Shown here piece after piece: positions 1 through 6,175 of a stretch of DNA of 8,757 nt; positions within the stretch are counted from its first letter, which is position 1; each line of letters starts with the position of its first letter. The notes under the pieces were generated by a model. That model worked only from the letters and a program-made list of their open reading frames with translations, was not told the DNA's origin and ran no database searches. This DNA comes from an uncultured Oscillospiraceae bacterium (GTDB taxonomy: Bacteria; Bacillota; Clostridia; Oscillospirales; Acutalibacteraceae), in assembly GCA_900552225.1 (NCBI GenBank), contig URYX01000068.1, positions 1 through 8,757 of the forward strand, read 5' to 3'. The position numbers and the translations under genes are program-made.

Positions 1-42
1 CCCTATCTATGGTGAAATGGAAATAAAGGAGGACAAAGAGAA

Positions 43-1245
43 ATGGCAAAGGCAAAATTTGAAAGAAACAAACCCCATGTAAACATCGGTACCATCGGTC
101 ACGTTGACCATGGTAAGACCACCCTGACGGCTGCGATCACCAAGGTCCTGTCCCTCAAAGGCGGCGCGCAATATACCGATTACGCCAACATCGACAAGGC
201 TCCCGAGGAGCGCGCACGTGGTATCACAATCAACACGGCTCACGTGGAATATGAGACGGAGACTCGTCACTATGCGCACGTGGACTGCCCGGGCCACGCC
301 GACTATATCAAGAACATGATCACCGGTGCCGCTCAGATGGACGGCGCAATTCTGGTTATCGCTGCGACCGACGGCCCGATGGCTCAGACCAAGGAGCACC
401 TGCTGCTGGCCCGTCAGGTGGGCGTTCCCTATATCGTCGTGTTCATGAACAAGGTCGATCAGATGGATGATCCGGAGCTGCTCGAGCTCGTCGAGATGGA
501 AATCCGCGAGACCCTGAACGAGTATGACTTCCCGGGCGACGACACCCCGATCATCAAGGGCTCCGCTCTGGCGGCGATCGAGTGCACCTCGACCGATCCG
601 GATGCTCCGGAGTATGCCCCGATCTGGGAGCTGATGCATGCTGTCGACACCTATATCCCGACGCCGAAGCGTACCACCGACCTGCCCTTCCTGATGCCGG
701 TTGAGGACGTGTTCACCATCACCGGACGCGGCACCGTGGCGACCGGCCGTGTGGAGCGTGGCCAGCTCAAGATGTCCGACGAAGTTGAAATCGTCGGTCT
801 GACCGAGGAGAAGAGAAAGACGGTTGTTACCGGTATCGAAATGTTCCGCAAGCTGCTTGACTACGCGGAGGCCGGCGACAACATCGGCGCTCTGCTCCGC
901 GGCGTGCAGAGAAACGAGATCGAGCGCGGACAGGTTCTGTGCAAGCCCGGCTCCATTCATCCGCACACCAAGTTCCATGGCCAGGTGTACGTCCTGTCCA
1001 AGGAAGAAGGCGGCCGTCATACGCCGTTCTTCAACAACTACCGTCCGCAGTTCTACTTCCGTACCACCGACGTGACCGGTGTCATCTCCCTGCCGGAAGG
1101 CGTTGAGATGTGCATGCCCGGCGATAACGTCGAGATGGATGTCGAACTGATCACCCCGATTGCTATCGAGGAAGGCCTGCGTTTCGCTATCCGTGAAGGC
1201 GGCCGCACGGTCGGTTCCGGTGTTGTCACGAAGATCAACGCCTAA
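43..1245 (+). CDS. tuf: Translation elongation factor Tu (EF-Tu)
   Basis: EF-Tu is a cytoplasmic GTPase that carries aminoacyl-tRNA to the ribosomal A site. The 400-residue product has all G motifs: GHVDHGKT (19-26, P-loop), RGITI (59-63, switch I with Thr62), DCPGH (81-85, with catalytic His85), NKVD (136-139) and SAL (174-176). Domains II and III follow, with a typical C-terminal end (GSGVVTKINA). The length is close to the E. coli protein (394). AAAGGAGG at 26-33 lies 9 bases before the ATG and fixes the start. In Clostridia tuf often follows fusA in the str operon, but only 42 upstream bases are visible and they show no recognisable gene end, so operon membership is unknown. A terminator at 1268-1308 closes the unit. 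No key residue is missing. The long open frame on the opposite strand here is a shadow. Confidence 0.99.
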   Translation: MAKAKFERNKPHVNIGTIGHVDHGKTTLTAAITKVLSLKGGAQYTDYANIDKAPEERARGITINTAHVEYETETRHYAHVDCPGHADYIKNMITGAAQMDGAILVIAATDGPMAQTKEHLLLARQVGVPYIVVFMNKVDQMDDPELLELVEMEIRETLNEYDFPGDDTPIIKGSALAAIECTSTDPDAPEYAPIWELMHAVDTYIPTPKRTTDLPFLMPVEDVFTITGRGTVATGRVERGQLKMSDEVEIVGLTEEKRKTVVTGIEMFRKLLDYAEAGDNIGALLRGVQRNEIERGQVLCKPGSIHPHTKFHGQVYVLSKEEGGRHTPFFNNYRPQFYFRTTDVTGVISLPEGVEMCMPGDNVEMDVELITPIAIEEGLRFAIREGGRTVGSGVVTKINA

Positions 1246-1267
1246 GTACTTTTCTCAAGTGACGTTT

Positions 1268-1308
1268 GCCCCGGTATTCCGCAAGGAATACCGGGGCTTT
1301 CGGCTTTT
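1268..1308 (+). terminator. Rho-independent terminator of tuf
   Basis: A perfect 13-bp stem (1268-1280 with 1285-1297) is closed by a GCAA tetraloop of the very stable GNRA class. It is followed by TTT, then CGG, then CTTTT: an interrupted U-tract, weaker than ideal but adequate behind such a stable stem. It begins 23 bases after the tuf stop codon. Confidence 0.9.
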
Positions 1309-1459
1309 CGGAGCAGCTCTGACTCATCGAACGAGGCAGAGTGCGGACTGTGGGCGAAGTGTCCCGGCGGCCGGGGCGAAAACCGGCGAGAAGCGGAGAA
1401 AACGTCCGGAAACACGGGAGGAAATGCACGAAAATGCCGCAGAGAGACCGATGAAGCGA

Positions 1460-1488
1460 TTGCCAAAGCGGAAAAAGTATGCTATACT
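1460..1488 (+). promoter_or_regulatory. Sigma-A promoter of the DUF3048 lipoprotein gene
   Basis: The -35 box is TTGCCA (1460-1465) and the -10 box is TATACT (1483-1488), with an ideal 17-base spacer. TGC just before the -10 box makes it an extended -10. The predicted transcript start is near 1495, leaving a leader of about 95 bases. This is the best promoter match in the window and suggests steady, regulator-independent expression. Confidence 0.85.
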
Positions 1489-1590
1489 ATAACAACATGT
1501 TCGATGCTGTGGGCGGCTCAGGGGATACCGCTGCGTCGACAAGAGGAATGGCTATACGGGCTTTTCGATGTATTGCAGGAGGGACGTTGT

Positions 1591-2655
1591 ATGAAACGGA
1601 AGCAATGGGGAATAGGGCTGTTGAGTGTTATTTTGTGTGCGGGGCTGTTGTCCGGCTGTGAGACGGGACCGGCGCAGTCCACTCCGTCGGAGGCGGAGCC
1701 GACCGGAACGGGACAGACGACACAGGCCTCGCGAACACAGGAGACGGTGTATCAGTACAACGTACTGACGGGACTCAACGATATTCCCGAGGGGGCCCCG
1801 ACCCGCTTTGTGGGGGTTATGATCGGAAATAACGACGCCTCACGGCCGCAGTACGGGCTGGAGCAGGCGGATGTCTACATAGAGGGAGAGACCGAGGGCG
1901 GAATCACCCGCATTATGGCCGTGTTCGGTTCTACGGCGCGGATGCCGGACACGCTGGGGCCGGTGCGCAGCGCGCGGACGCCGTTTGTAAAGCTGGCACA
2001 GGCACTGGATTTGGTGTACTGTCATGCGGGCGGCAGTGTGACGGCGCTGGAGCTTTTGCGGGAGATCGACATCGCGGATATCAATGCAATGGCCTATGAG
2101 GGCTCGGTGTTCTGGCGCAACTCTGCACTGATTGAGTCCAAGGGCTACGAATACAGCATGATGATCGGCAGCAGCACCCTGCAGAAGAAGCTGGATGAGC
2201 TGGGATGGCGCAGTCAGTCGCAGCACGGGGCACCGTTTATCTTCGGGGAGCGGCGCGGAGCCTCCGGCGGAAGCGGGATTCAGGCGGATATCACCAGCTG
2301 GCAGACGGTGAGCTTTGACTACGATGCGTCGGCCGGAGCCTATGTCAAGTACAACGGTTCCTTTGATGACCGCGAGCTGCACACCACGCAGAGCGGCACG
2401 GCCATTACCGTCAGCAATGTGATCGTGATCTATGCCCCCAAGTGGATGGAAAATGAGCTGACCTGCAATTTTGACCTGTCGGAGGGACGCGGCATCGTGC
2501 TCAGCGGCGGTACCAGCCGCTATTTGAGGTACGCCTGCTCCTCGGAGGGTATGTCCATGACGGAGGAGGACGGGACGCCGCTGGAGCTGGCACGGGGAAA
2601 AAGCTACATCTGCATTATCGATTCCGACCGGATGGGCAGCACGGTGCTGCGCTGA
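1591..2655 (+). CDS. DUF3048 (YerB-like) lipoprotein
   Basis: The protein has 354 residues. The N-terminus is a lipoprotein signal: basic MKRK, a hydrophobic core, then lipobox LSGC with Cys23 as the lipidation site. It is therefore expected on the outer face of the membrane. A Thr/Ser/Glu-rich tether (about 24-50) follows. The first DUF3048 domain (about 55-205) contains the typical GPVRSARTPFV (123-133) and YCHAGGS (143-149). A C-terminal DUF3048-type domain (about 235-350) contains the GRGIVLSGGTSRYLRY stretch and ends at LARGKSYICIIDSD. The stretch where relatives usually carry an Arg...Pro-His-Asn segment reads FWRNSALIESKGYEYSMM (174-191), so that motif looks lost. An open frame extends back to 1504, but GCAGGAGGG at 1575-1583, 7 bases before ATG 1591, plus the signal peptide select this start. 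The molecular role of DUF3048 proteins is unknown. The gene appears to be a single-gene unit. Confidence 0.93.
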   Translation: MKRKQWGIGLLSVILCAGLLSGCETGPAQSTPSEAEPTGTGQTTQASRTQETVYQYNVLTGLNDIPEGAPTRFVGVMIGNNDASRPQYGLEQADVYIEGETEGGITRIMAVFGSTARMPDTLGPVRSARTPFVKLAQALDLVYCHAGGSVTALELLREIDIADINAMAYEGSVFWRNSALIESKGYEYSMMIGSSTLQKKLDELGWRSQSQHGAPFIFGERRGASGGSGIQADITSWQTVSFDYDASAGAYVKYNGSFDDRELHTTQSGTAITVSNVIVIYAPKWMENELTCNFDLSEGRGIVLSGGTSRYLRYACSSEGMSMTEEDGTPLELARGKSYICIIDSDRMGSTVLR

Positions 2656-2707
2656 CAAACTCCGCAGAGGGCTGCGGCTCCGGGAAATGTGTCATAGATA
2701 GGGAAAA

Positions 2708-2753
2708 ACAGCGTAAGAGGGACTCGCCGTTGGGCGGGTCCCTCTTACGCTGT
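2708..2753. terminator. Shared terminator between convergent genes
   Basis: A 21-bp stem (2708-2728 with 2733-2753, with one G-T pair) is closed by loop GTTG. It lies between the lipoprotein stop (2655) and the GH31 stop (2793, opposite strand). Read on the minus strand, the stem is followed by TTTTT (complement of 2703-2707), so it is a full terminator for GH31. Read on the plus strand the tail is CTCTGTATTG, with no U-tract. There it would be a weaker stop or a 3' end stabiliser. A smaller 6-bp hairpin (2662-2667 with 2672-2677) precedes it. Confidence 0.85.
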
Positions 2754-2792
2754 CTCTGTATTGCCGAAAACCGAAAGGAGAGGTCTGCACTG

Positions 2793-4832
2793 TCATTCGC
2801 CGCACGGCTGCGTCATTTCGCGCAGTACGCGGGGCGGCAGTGTGTCGGGGTAGCCGTCGTGGAGACAGGTTTCCGTGTACTGTCCGCCGCGCACCTCCAG
2901 ACGGATCGAGCGGTAGAGGCCGCGCTCGTAGCCGTAGGTGCTGTCGTCGTCGCAGATCAGCAGAGTGCTTCCGTCCGCCGTTCCGTAATGCCGCACCTCG
3001 AGAATTCCGTCCTGCTCCAGTACCACCAGGCCGCCGTCGCGGACGAACAGGGGAATACGGTCCAGCAGGGCCTCCACCGTGAGACAGGTATGGCCGCCGA
3101 CGCAGTGGCCGTCATAAAAATCGTACCACTTTCCCTCGGGCAGGATCACCGGCCGGGAGCTGCGGTCGGGGAACATTGGGGCGGCCATCAGGCAGTCTCC
3201 GATCAGGAACTGGTCGTCCACCGCCCGGAGATTCCGTACCGGGTAAAACACGCCCTCCTCCGCCTCATCTCCCAGGAGACTCCCGGCATCGTGCAGGGCG
3301 TAGTCCTGATGGAGCGAGCGCATCGGCGGAATCCCCTCGGTGCGGTAGCGGTAAAAAGCGGTGTACAGGGTGGGAATCAGCGCCTGCCGCAGCCGAAGTG
3401 CCTTGCGGACGCAGTCGGTCACCTCCGGGAACGACCAGGGCTTCAGCGAGGAATACCAGGCATTCAGCATAGCCAGCGGAGAAACCGCCACCAGCTGGAA
3501 GCGGCGCACCCATTCCTCGGCGGAGTCGGCCTCCCGCACCTCGGGTACCCAGAGCTGGCCGAGGAAGGAGGCGTTGGTCAGCGCCCGCAGAAATTCGCGG
3601 AAACGGTAGCAGTCGCTGTAGAGAACATACGGGTAGGCAGAGGCGCCGGAATTGGAGGCGCGGATCAGGCCGTAGGTGCGGCGGTCGGCCTCGCGGAACA
3701 GCTCATCCGTCATACGCTGCAGCAGCAGTGCGTAGAGCTGGCGCATGGTTTTTCCGTCGAGACCGGAGGGGAAGGTCGCGTGATCCGGCCAGAGATAGAA
3801 GTCAAAGCCGTCGCATTCGTCCAATTTGTAGCCGGAGGCCCCCGCGTCCACATGAGCCTGACGGAACCACCGCTTGAAGATATCCTGCACCTCCGGCAGG
3901 GAGAGATCGGGGGCCAGGCCGCACCAGACCTCATGGGAGCCGCTGAGCTCCTGCAGCGGCGGGTAAAGCGGCGACTCCCTGGCCACATAGGCGTGCGTCC
4001 AGAGGTTGACACGGATGTCTCTTTCGAGGAGCGTCTGCAGGAAAGCGGCGGGATCGGGGAAGCGTTCATCGTCCCAGACATAGGTGCACGGATAGGCGGC
4101 CGTCTGCCAGCCCGGCTCCAGGCCGATGACAGACAGCGGCATGCCGTGGGCGGCAAATTCGCCCGCCTCCTGCAGCACCTGGTCGGCGGTAAACAGCGTG
4201 TGGGTGCGGTGCCAGAAGCCGAGTCCCCACCGCGGCGGCAGGCAGCCTCCGCCGCACAGCAGATTATAGCGCTGCACGGCGGTCAGCGGGCGGGTGCCGG
4301 TGAACAGGTACAGGTCGGCACTGTCTCCGACAAAGGAGAGCTCCACATAGCCGCTGTTGGGCACGGCAGACCATGCACTGTCGGTGTTGCGGTTGCGGGC
4401 GGGCGCTTTGATGCGGTCGTCGGTACGCTGTGCGGTTGCGGCGTAGGCGGCAACCTCGTCGGCACAGTCGAGAAATATGCCGTAGCCCCGTTCCGCGACA
4501 TACATCGGGCAGGGGGCGTGGGCGCGGCCGTTGTCGAGGCCCGTGTAGTGGTCGGTGCGCAGATGGTAGACCCGGCCGCGCTGGTTGGCGGACTGAAACT
4601 GCAGACCGAAGCCGAACAGCATCTCCTCGCTGTCGCAGGGAATGCGGATGACGGTGCGGTCGCCGGCGGTATACACCTGAACAGAGTCAAGCGGAAACGG
4701 CACGGGGTCGTCCGGAAGCGACGCCAGCGCCTCCCACAGCGGCTCCCGGGCATAGTCGAGCAGACGCGGCCCCTTCCCCGGGAAACGGCAGCGATAGACG
4801 CCGTTTGTCAGGCGGCAGAATGATACGGACAT
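2793..4832 (-). CDS. Glycoside hydrolase family 31 enzyme (alpha-glycosidase)
   Basis: GH31 enzymes are retaining alpha-glycosidases (alpha-glucosidase, alpha-xylosidase, alpha-galactosidase and others). The 679-residue protein has, in order: an N-terminal mutarotase-like beta-sandwich (about 1-190, FGFGLQF near 73), the start of the catalytic barrel at PPRWGLGFW (199-207), and GLEPGWQ (237-243). The probable nucleophile is Asp338 in KLDECDG and the probable acid/base is Asp407 in YSDCY. GIPPMRSLHQDY (500-511), DQFLIGDCLMAAPMF (540-554) and LPEGKWYDFY (564-573) lead into a C-terminal DUF5110-like sandwich. There is no signal peptide, so it should act in the cytoplasm on imported oligosaccharides. 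The open frame begins 11 codons earlier, but AAAGGAGG (complement of 4841-4848), 8 bases before ATG at 4832, sets the start. It is divergent from an AraC regulator. The exact substrate cannot be read from sequence. Confidence 0.95.
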   Translation of the reverse strand: MSVSFCRLTNGVYRCRFPGKGPRLLDYAREPLWEALASLPDDPVPFPLDSVQVYTAGDRTVIRIPCDSEEMLFGFGLQFQSANQRGRVYHLRTDHYTGLDNGRAHAPCPMYVAERGYGIFLDCADEVAAYAATAQRTDDRIKAPARNRNTDSAWSAVPNSGYVELSFVGDSADLYLFTGTRPLTAVQRYNLLCGGGCLPPRWGLGFWHRTHTLFTADQVLQEAGEFAAHGMPLSVIGLEPGWQTAAYPCTYVWDDERFPDPAAFLQTLLERDIRVNLWTHAYVARESPLYPPLQELSGSHEVWCGLAPDLSLPEVQDIFKRWFRQAHVDAGASGYKLDECDGFDFYLWPDHATFPSGLDGKTMRQLYALLLQRMTDELFREADRRTYGLIRASNSGASAYPYVLYSDCYRFREFLRALTNASFLGQLWVPEVREADSAEEWVRRFQLVAVSPLAMLNAWYSSLKPWSFPEVTDCVRKALRLRQALIPTLYTAFYRYRTEGIPPMRSLHQDYALHDAGSLLGDEAEEGVFYPVRNLRAVDDQFLIGDCLMAAPMFPDRSSRPVILPEGKWYDFYDGHCVGGHTCLTVEALLDRIPLFVRDGGLVVLEQDGILEVRHYGTADGSTLLICDDDSTYGYERGLYRSIRLEVRGGQYTETCLHDGYPDTLPPRVLREMTQPCGE

Positions 4833-4888
4833 GGCAGCAACCTCCTTTGTAAGCAGGACACACATGAGCCCGAAAGGGCAGGCTTTGC

Positions 4889-4901
4889 TGCTATCGTAGC
4901 A
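4889..4901. promoter_or_regulatory. Dyad in the GH31/AraC divergent region, possible operator
   Basis: TGCTA-TCG-TAGCA is a perfect 5-bp-arm dyad that overlaps the proposed GH31 -10 box. One of its halves, CTATCG (4891-4896), is repeated in inverted form as CGATAG at 4919-4924, over the proposed -35, with centres 28 bp apart. Its position suggests a regulator site, but no binding motif is known for this protein, so this is inference. Confidence 0.3.
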
Positions 4902-4921
4902 CGGCGGAGGCCAAATAGCGA
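4893..4921 (-). promoter_or_regulatory. Candidate promoter of the GH31 gene
   Basis: Read on the minus strand, an extended -10 TGC TACGAT (complement of 4893-4901) lies 17 bases downstream of a poor -35, TCGCTA (complement of 4916-4921, 3 of 6 matches). The transcript start would be near 4886, with a leader of about 54 bases. A weak -35 is typical of a promoter that needs an activator, which fits the divergent AraC gene. This is the best candidate I see, not a certain one. Confidence 0.45.
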
Positions 4922-4942
4922 TAGGAGAGTGTTCCCTAAATA

Positions 4943-4971
4943 TTGCGTTTTGTCGGGTATTATGTTATACT
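4943..4971 (+). promoter_or_regulatory. Promoter of the AraC-family regulator
   Basis: The -35 box is TTGCGT (4943-4948) and the -10 box is TATACT (4966-4971), with a 17-base spacer. TG at 4963-4964 gives an extended -10. The predicted start is near 4978, a leader of about 37 bases. It points away from the GH31 promoter, with the two -10 boxes about 70 bases apart, so one bound regulator could affect both. Confidence 0.75.
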
Positions 4972-5014
4972 ACCGGGTGAAAAGCCAAAAAACAGATGAC
5001 AGAGGGGATGCGGG

Positions 5015-5968
5015 ATGGACAAGAGGAAGGAGGAGCCGAATATACAGCTTCCGTCGGAGCATGAATTTTTTCCGCTGCGGCCGCCGGAGCTGCGGCGGCT
5101 GTATGTGGCGCAGCTCGGATGGCATCAGTGTCCGCGGGGCTGGCGCTGCGGCCCGGCCTCGCGGGATTACTATCTGTTTCACTGTGTGCTGTCCGGGAGC
5201 GGGGAGCTGACCCGTCCGGGGTTTCGCCGCCGTGTGACGGCGGGAGAGAGCTTTTTGCTGCGGCCGGGCGATCCGACGGTATACTGTGCCGACGAGCACG
5301 ACCCGTGGAGCTACTGCTATTTCGGTCTGAACGGGACGGCGGTGGAGGAGTACCTGTGCCATACGGTGTGGAGCTCCGGGACGCAGGTGGTCACCGCGGA
5401 CGGAGCGGGACTGCTGCGGGCGGTGGAGGAGCTGCGCCGTCGGCTGTACGGCGCGGAGCACCGGGGCTTTCTCAGCGAGGAGGGAGCGCTGCGCCTGCTG
5501 TCCTTTTATGTGCGTCCGGAGGAGGACGGCGAGGGCTACCGCACGGCTTACCGGGCGGAAAACCGCTATGTGCACTGGGTGAGGGACTATGTGGCGGCGC
5601 ACTATGCCGAGTCGCTGACCGCCTCCGGGCTGGCCGGACAGCTGCATCTGAACCGCTCGTATCTGTCGGAGCTGTTCAGCCGCACGGTCGGCGTCCCCCT
5701 GAAGCGCTATCTTCAGCTGACGCGGCTGGAGCAGGCGCAGAGGCTGCTGCTTGAAACCCGACTGCCGCTGACGGAGGTGGCGCGTCGGGTGGGGTTTGAG
5801 AGCTATTCCTGCTTTTTCCGTGCCTTTCGCGACCGGCTGCAGGTGTCGCCGGCGCAGTATCGGGCGGGGCGGACGGCGGCTGCGCACGGCGCGGCGGAGC
5901 CGGTGCCCGGGGCGGGAAAAATGCCGGGTACGGAGAGCCGTCCGGAGGAAAAGCCCGGCGTTGAATAG
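5015..5968 (+). CDS. AraC-family transcriptional regulator
   Basis: The 317-residue protein has an N-terminal cupin-type ligand-binding domain (about 35-110; DYYLFHCVLSGSGEL, then GESFLLRPGDPTVY and WSYCYFGLNG). A linking helical region (about 130-180) and a C-terminal AraC DNA-binding domain with two helix-turn-helix units follow. The first unit is about 199-233 (LTASGLAGQLHLNRSYLSEL) and the second about 250-283 (PLTEVARRVGFESYSCFFRA, ending VSPAQYR). This is the layout of sugar-sensing activators. AGAGGGG (5001-5007), 7 bases before ATG 5015, supports the start. An ATG at 5008 is out of frame. A 34-residue Ala/Gly/Pro/Glu-rich tail follows the DNA-binding domain and is longer than usual. 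The divergent GH31 gene is the most likely target. I see no convincing terminator after it, so some read-through into the next gene is possible. Confidence 0.93.
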   Translation: MDKRKEEPNIQLPSEHEFFPLRPPELRRLYVAQLGWHQCPRGWRCGPASRDYYLFHCVLSGSGELTRPGFRRRVTAGESFLLRPGDPTVYCADEHDPWSYCYFGLNGTAVEEYLCHTVWSSGTQVVTADGAGLLRAVEELRRRLYGAEHRGFLSEEGALRLLSFYVRPEEDGEGYRTAYRAENRYVHWVRDYVAAHYAESLTASGLAGQLHLNRSYLSELFSRTVGVPLKRYLQLTRLEQAQRLLLETRLPLTEVARRVGFESYSCFFRAFRDRLQVSPAQYRAGRTAAAHGAAEPVPGAGKMPGTESRPEEKPGVE

Positions 5969-6050
5969 ACAAAATCTTACCGATAAAAACGGTTTTTAGA
6001 GAAATAGCACAAGAAAGCAAGTTAAAGAGCAAAAATCGAAAGAAATGGTA

Positions 6051-6079
6051 AATACATTCCGGGTGCACTGTGGTATAGT
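6051..6079 (+). promoter_or_regulatory. Candidate promoter of the three-repeat surface protein
   Basis: The extended -10 is TGG TATAGT (6071-6079). The hexamer 17 bases upstream, AATACA (6051-6056), is a poor -35, so the promoter leans on its extended -10 and possibly on an activator. The predicted start is near 6086, giving a leader of about 90 bases. Upstream, 5969-6060 is AT-rich compared with the coding DNA. No other promoter candidate is evident in this spacer. Confidence 0.6.
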
Positions 6080-6087
6080 CAAAACAA

Positions 6088-6105
6088 CGGGAGAAGTTTC
6101 TCCCG
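6088..6105 (+). promoter_or_regulatory. Hairpin at the 5' end of the surface-protein transcript
   Basis: CGGGAGA (6088-6094) pairs with TCTCCCG (6099-6105) around an AGTT loop. The A and the last T of the loop are themselves complementary. No U-tract follows, so it is not a terminator. It sits within about two bases of the predicted transcript start. It could be a 5'-terminal stem that protects the mRNA, or in DNA form an operator dyad. Confidence 0.4.
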
Positions 6106-6175
6106 AGGAGGGCACGGCACCGGACCGAGGGAAAGGAGCTGTGCAGACGGCAGTCATAGGAAGGGAGTACAGACA

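Larger units (their letters stand above)
1246..1590. other. Gene-free spacer between tuf and the lipoprotein gene
   Basis: These 345 bases hold the tuf terminator (1268-1308), about 150 bases in which I see no coding signal or structured RNA, the lipoprotein promoter (1460-1488), and a leader of roughly 95 bases ending in the ribosome binding site at 1576-1583. I found no match to a riboswitch class I know. Short open frames, such as ATG at 1424 (22 codons) and ATG at 1497, lack a properly spaced ribosome binding site. The first also runs into the promoter's -10 box. Confidence 0.7.

Noticed and set aside
7..1020. A 337-codon open frame antisense to tuf
   Set aside because: It lies over a fully convincing EF-Tu, shows no known domain, and is explained by the strong codon bias of tuf.
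1424..1492. A 22-codon small protein before the lipoprotein gene
   Set aside because: GGAGG is two bases from the ATG, and the frame runs through the -35 and -10 boxes of a strong promoter.
1504..1590. An N-terminal extension of the lipoprotein (start at 1504)
   Set aside because: It has no ribosome binding site and would bury the signal peptide; ATG 1591 has both a good site and a lipobox at the right distance.
1..2703. CCCTATCTATG at 1-11 is the reverse complement of 2693-2703
   Set aside because: Exact 11-base matches are expected many times by chance in a window of this size, and neither end lies in a repeat or mobile element.
2730..4823. A 697-codon open frame on the plus strand opposite GH31
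   Set aside because: The minus-strand frame has ordered GH31 motifs and a good ribosome binding site. The plus frame starts inside the terminator hairpin and is low in recognisable motifs.
5979..5998. A possible terminator after the AraC gene
   Set aside because: The ACCG/CGGT stem is only four bp, and the alternative TAAAAAC/GTTTTTA pairing leaves no loop.
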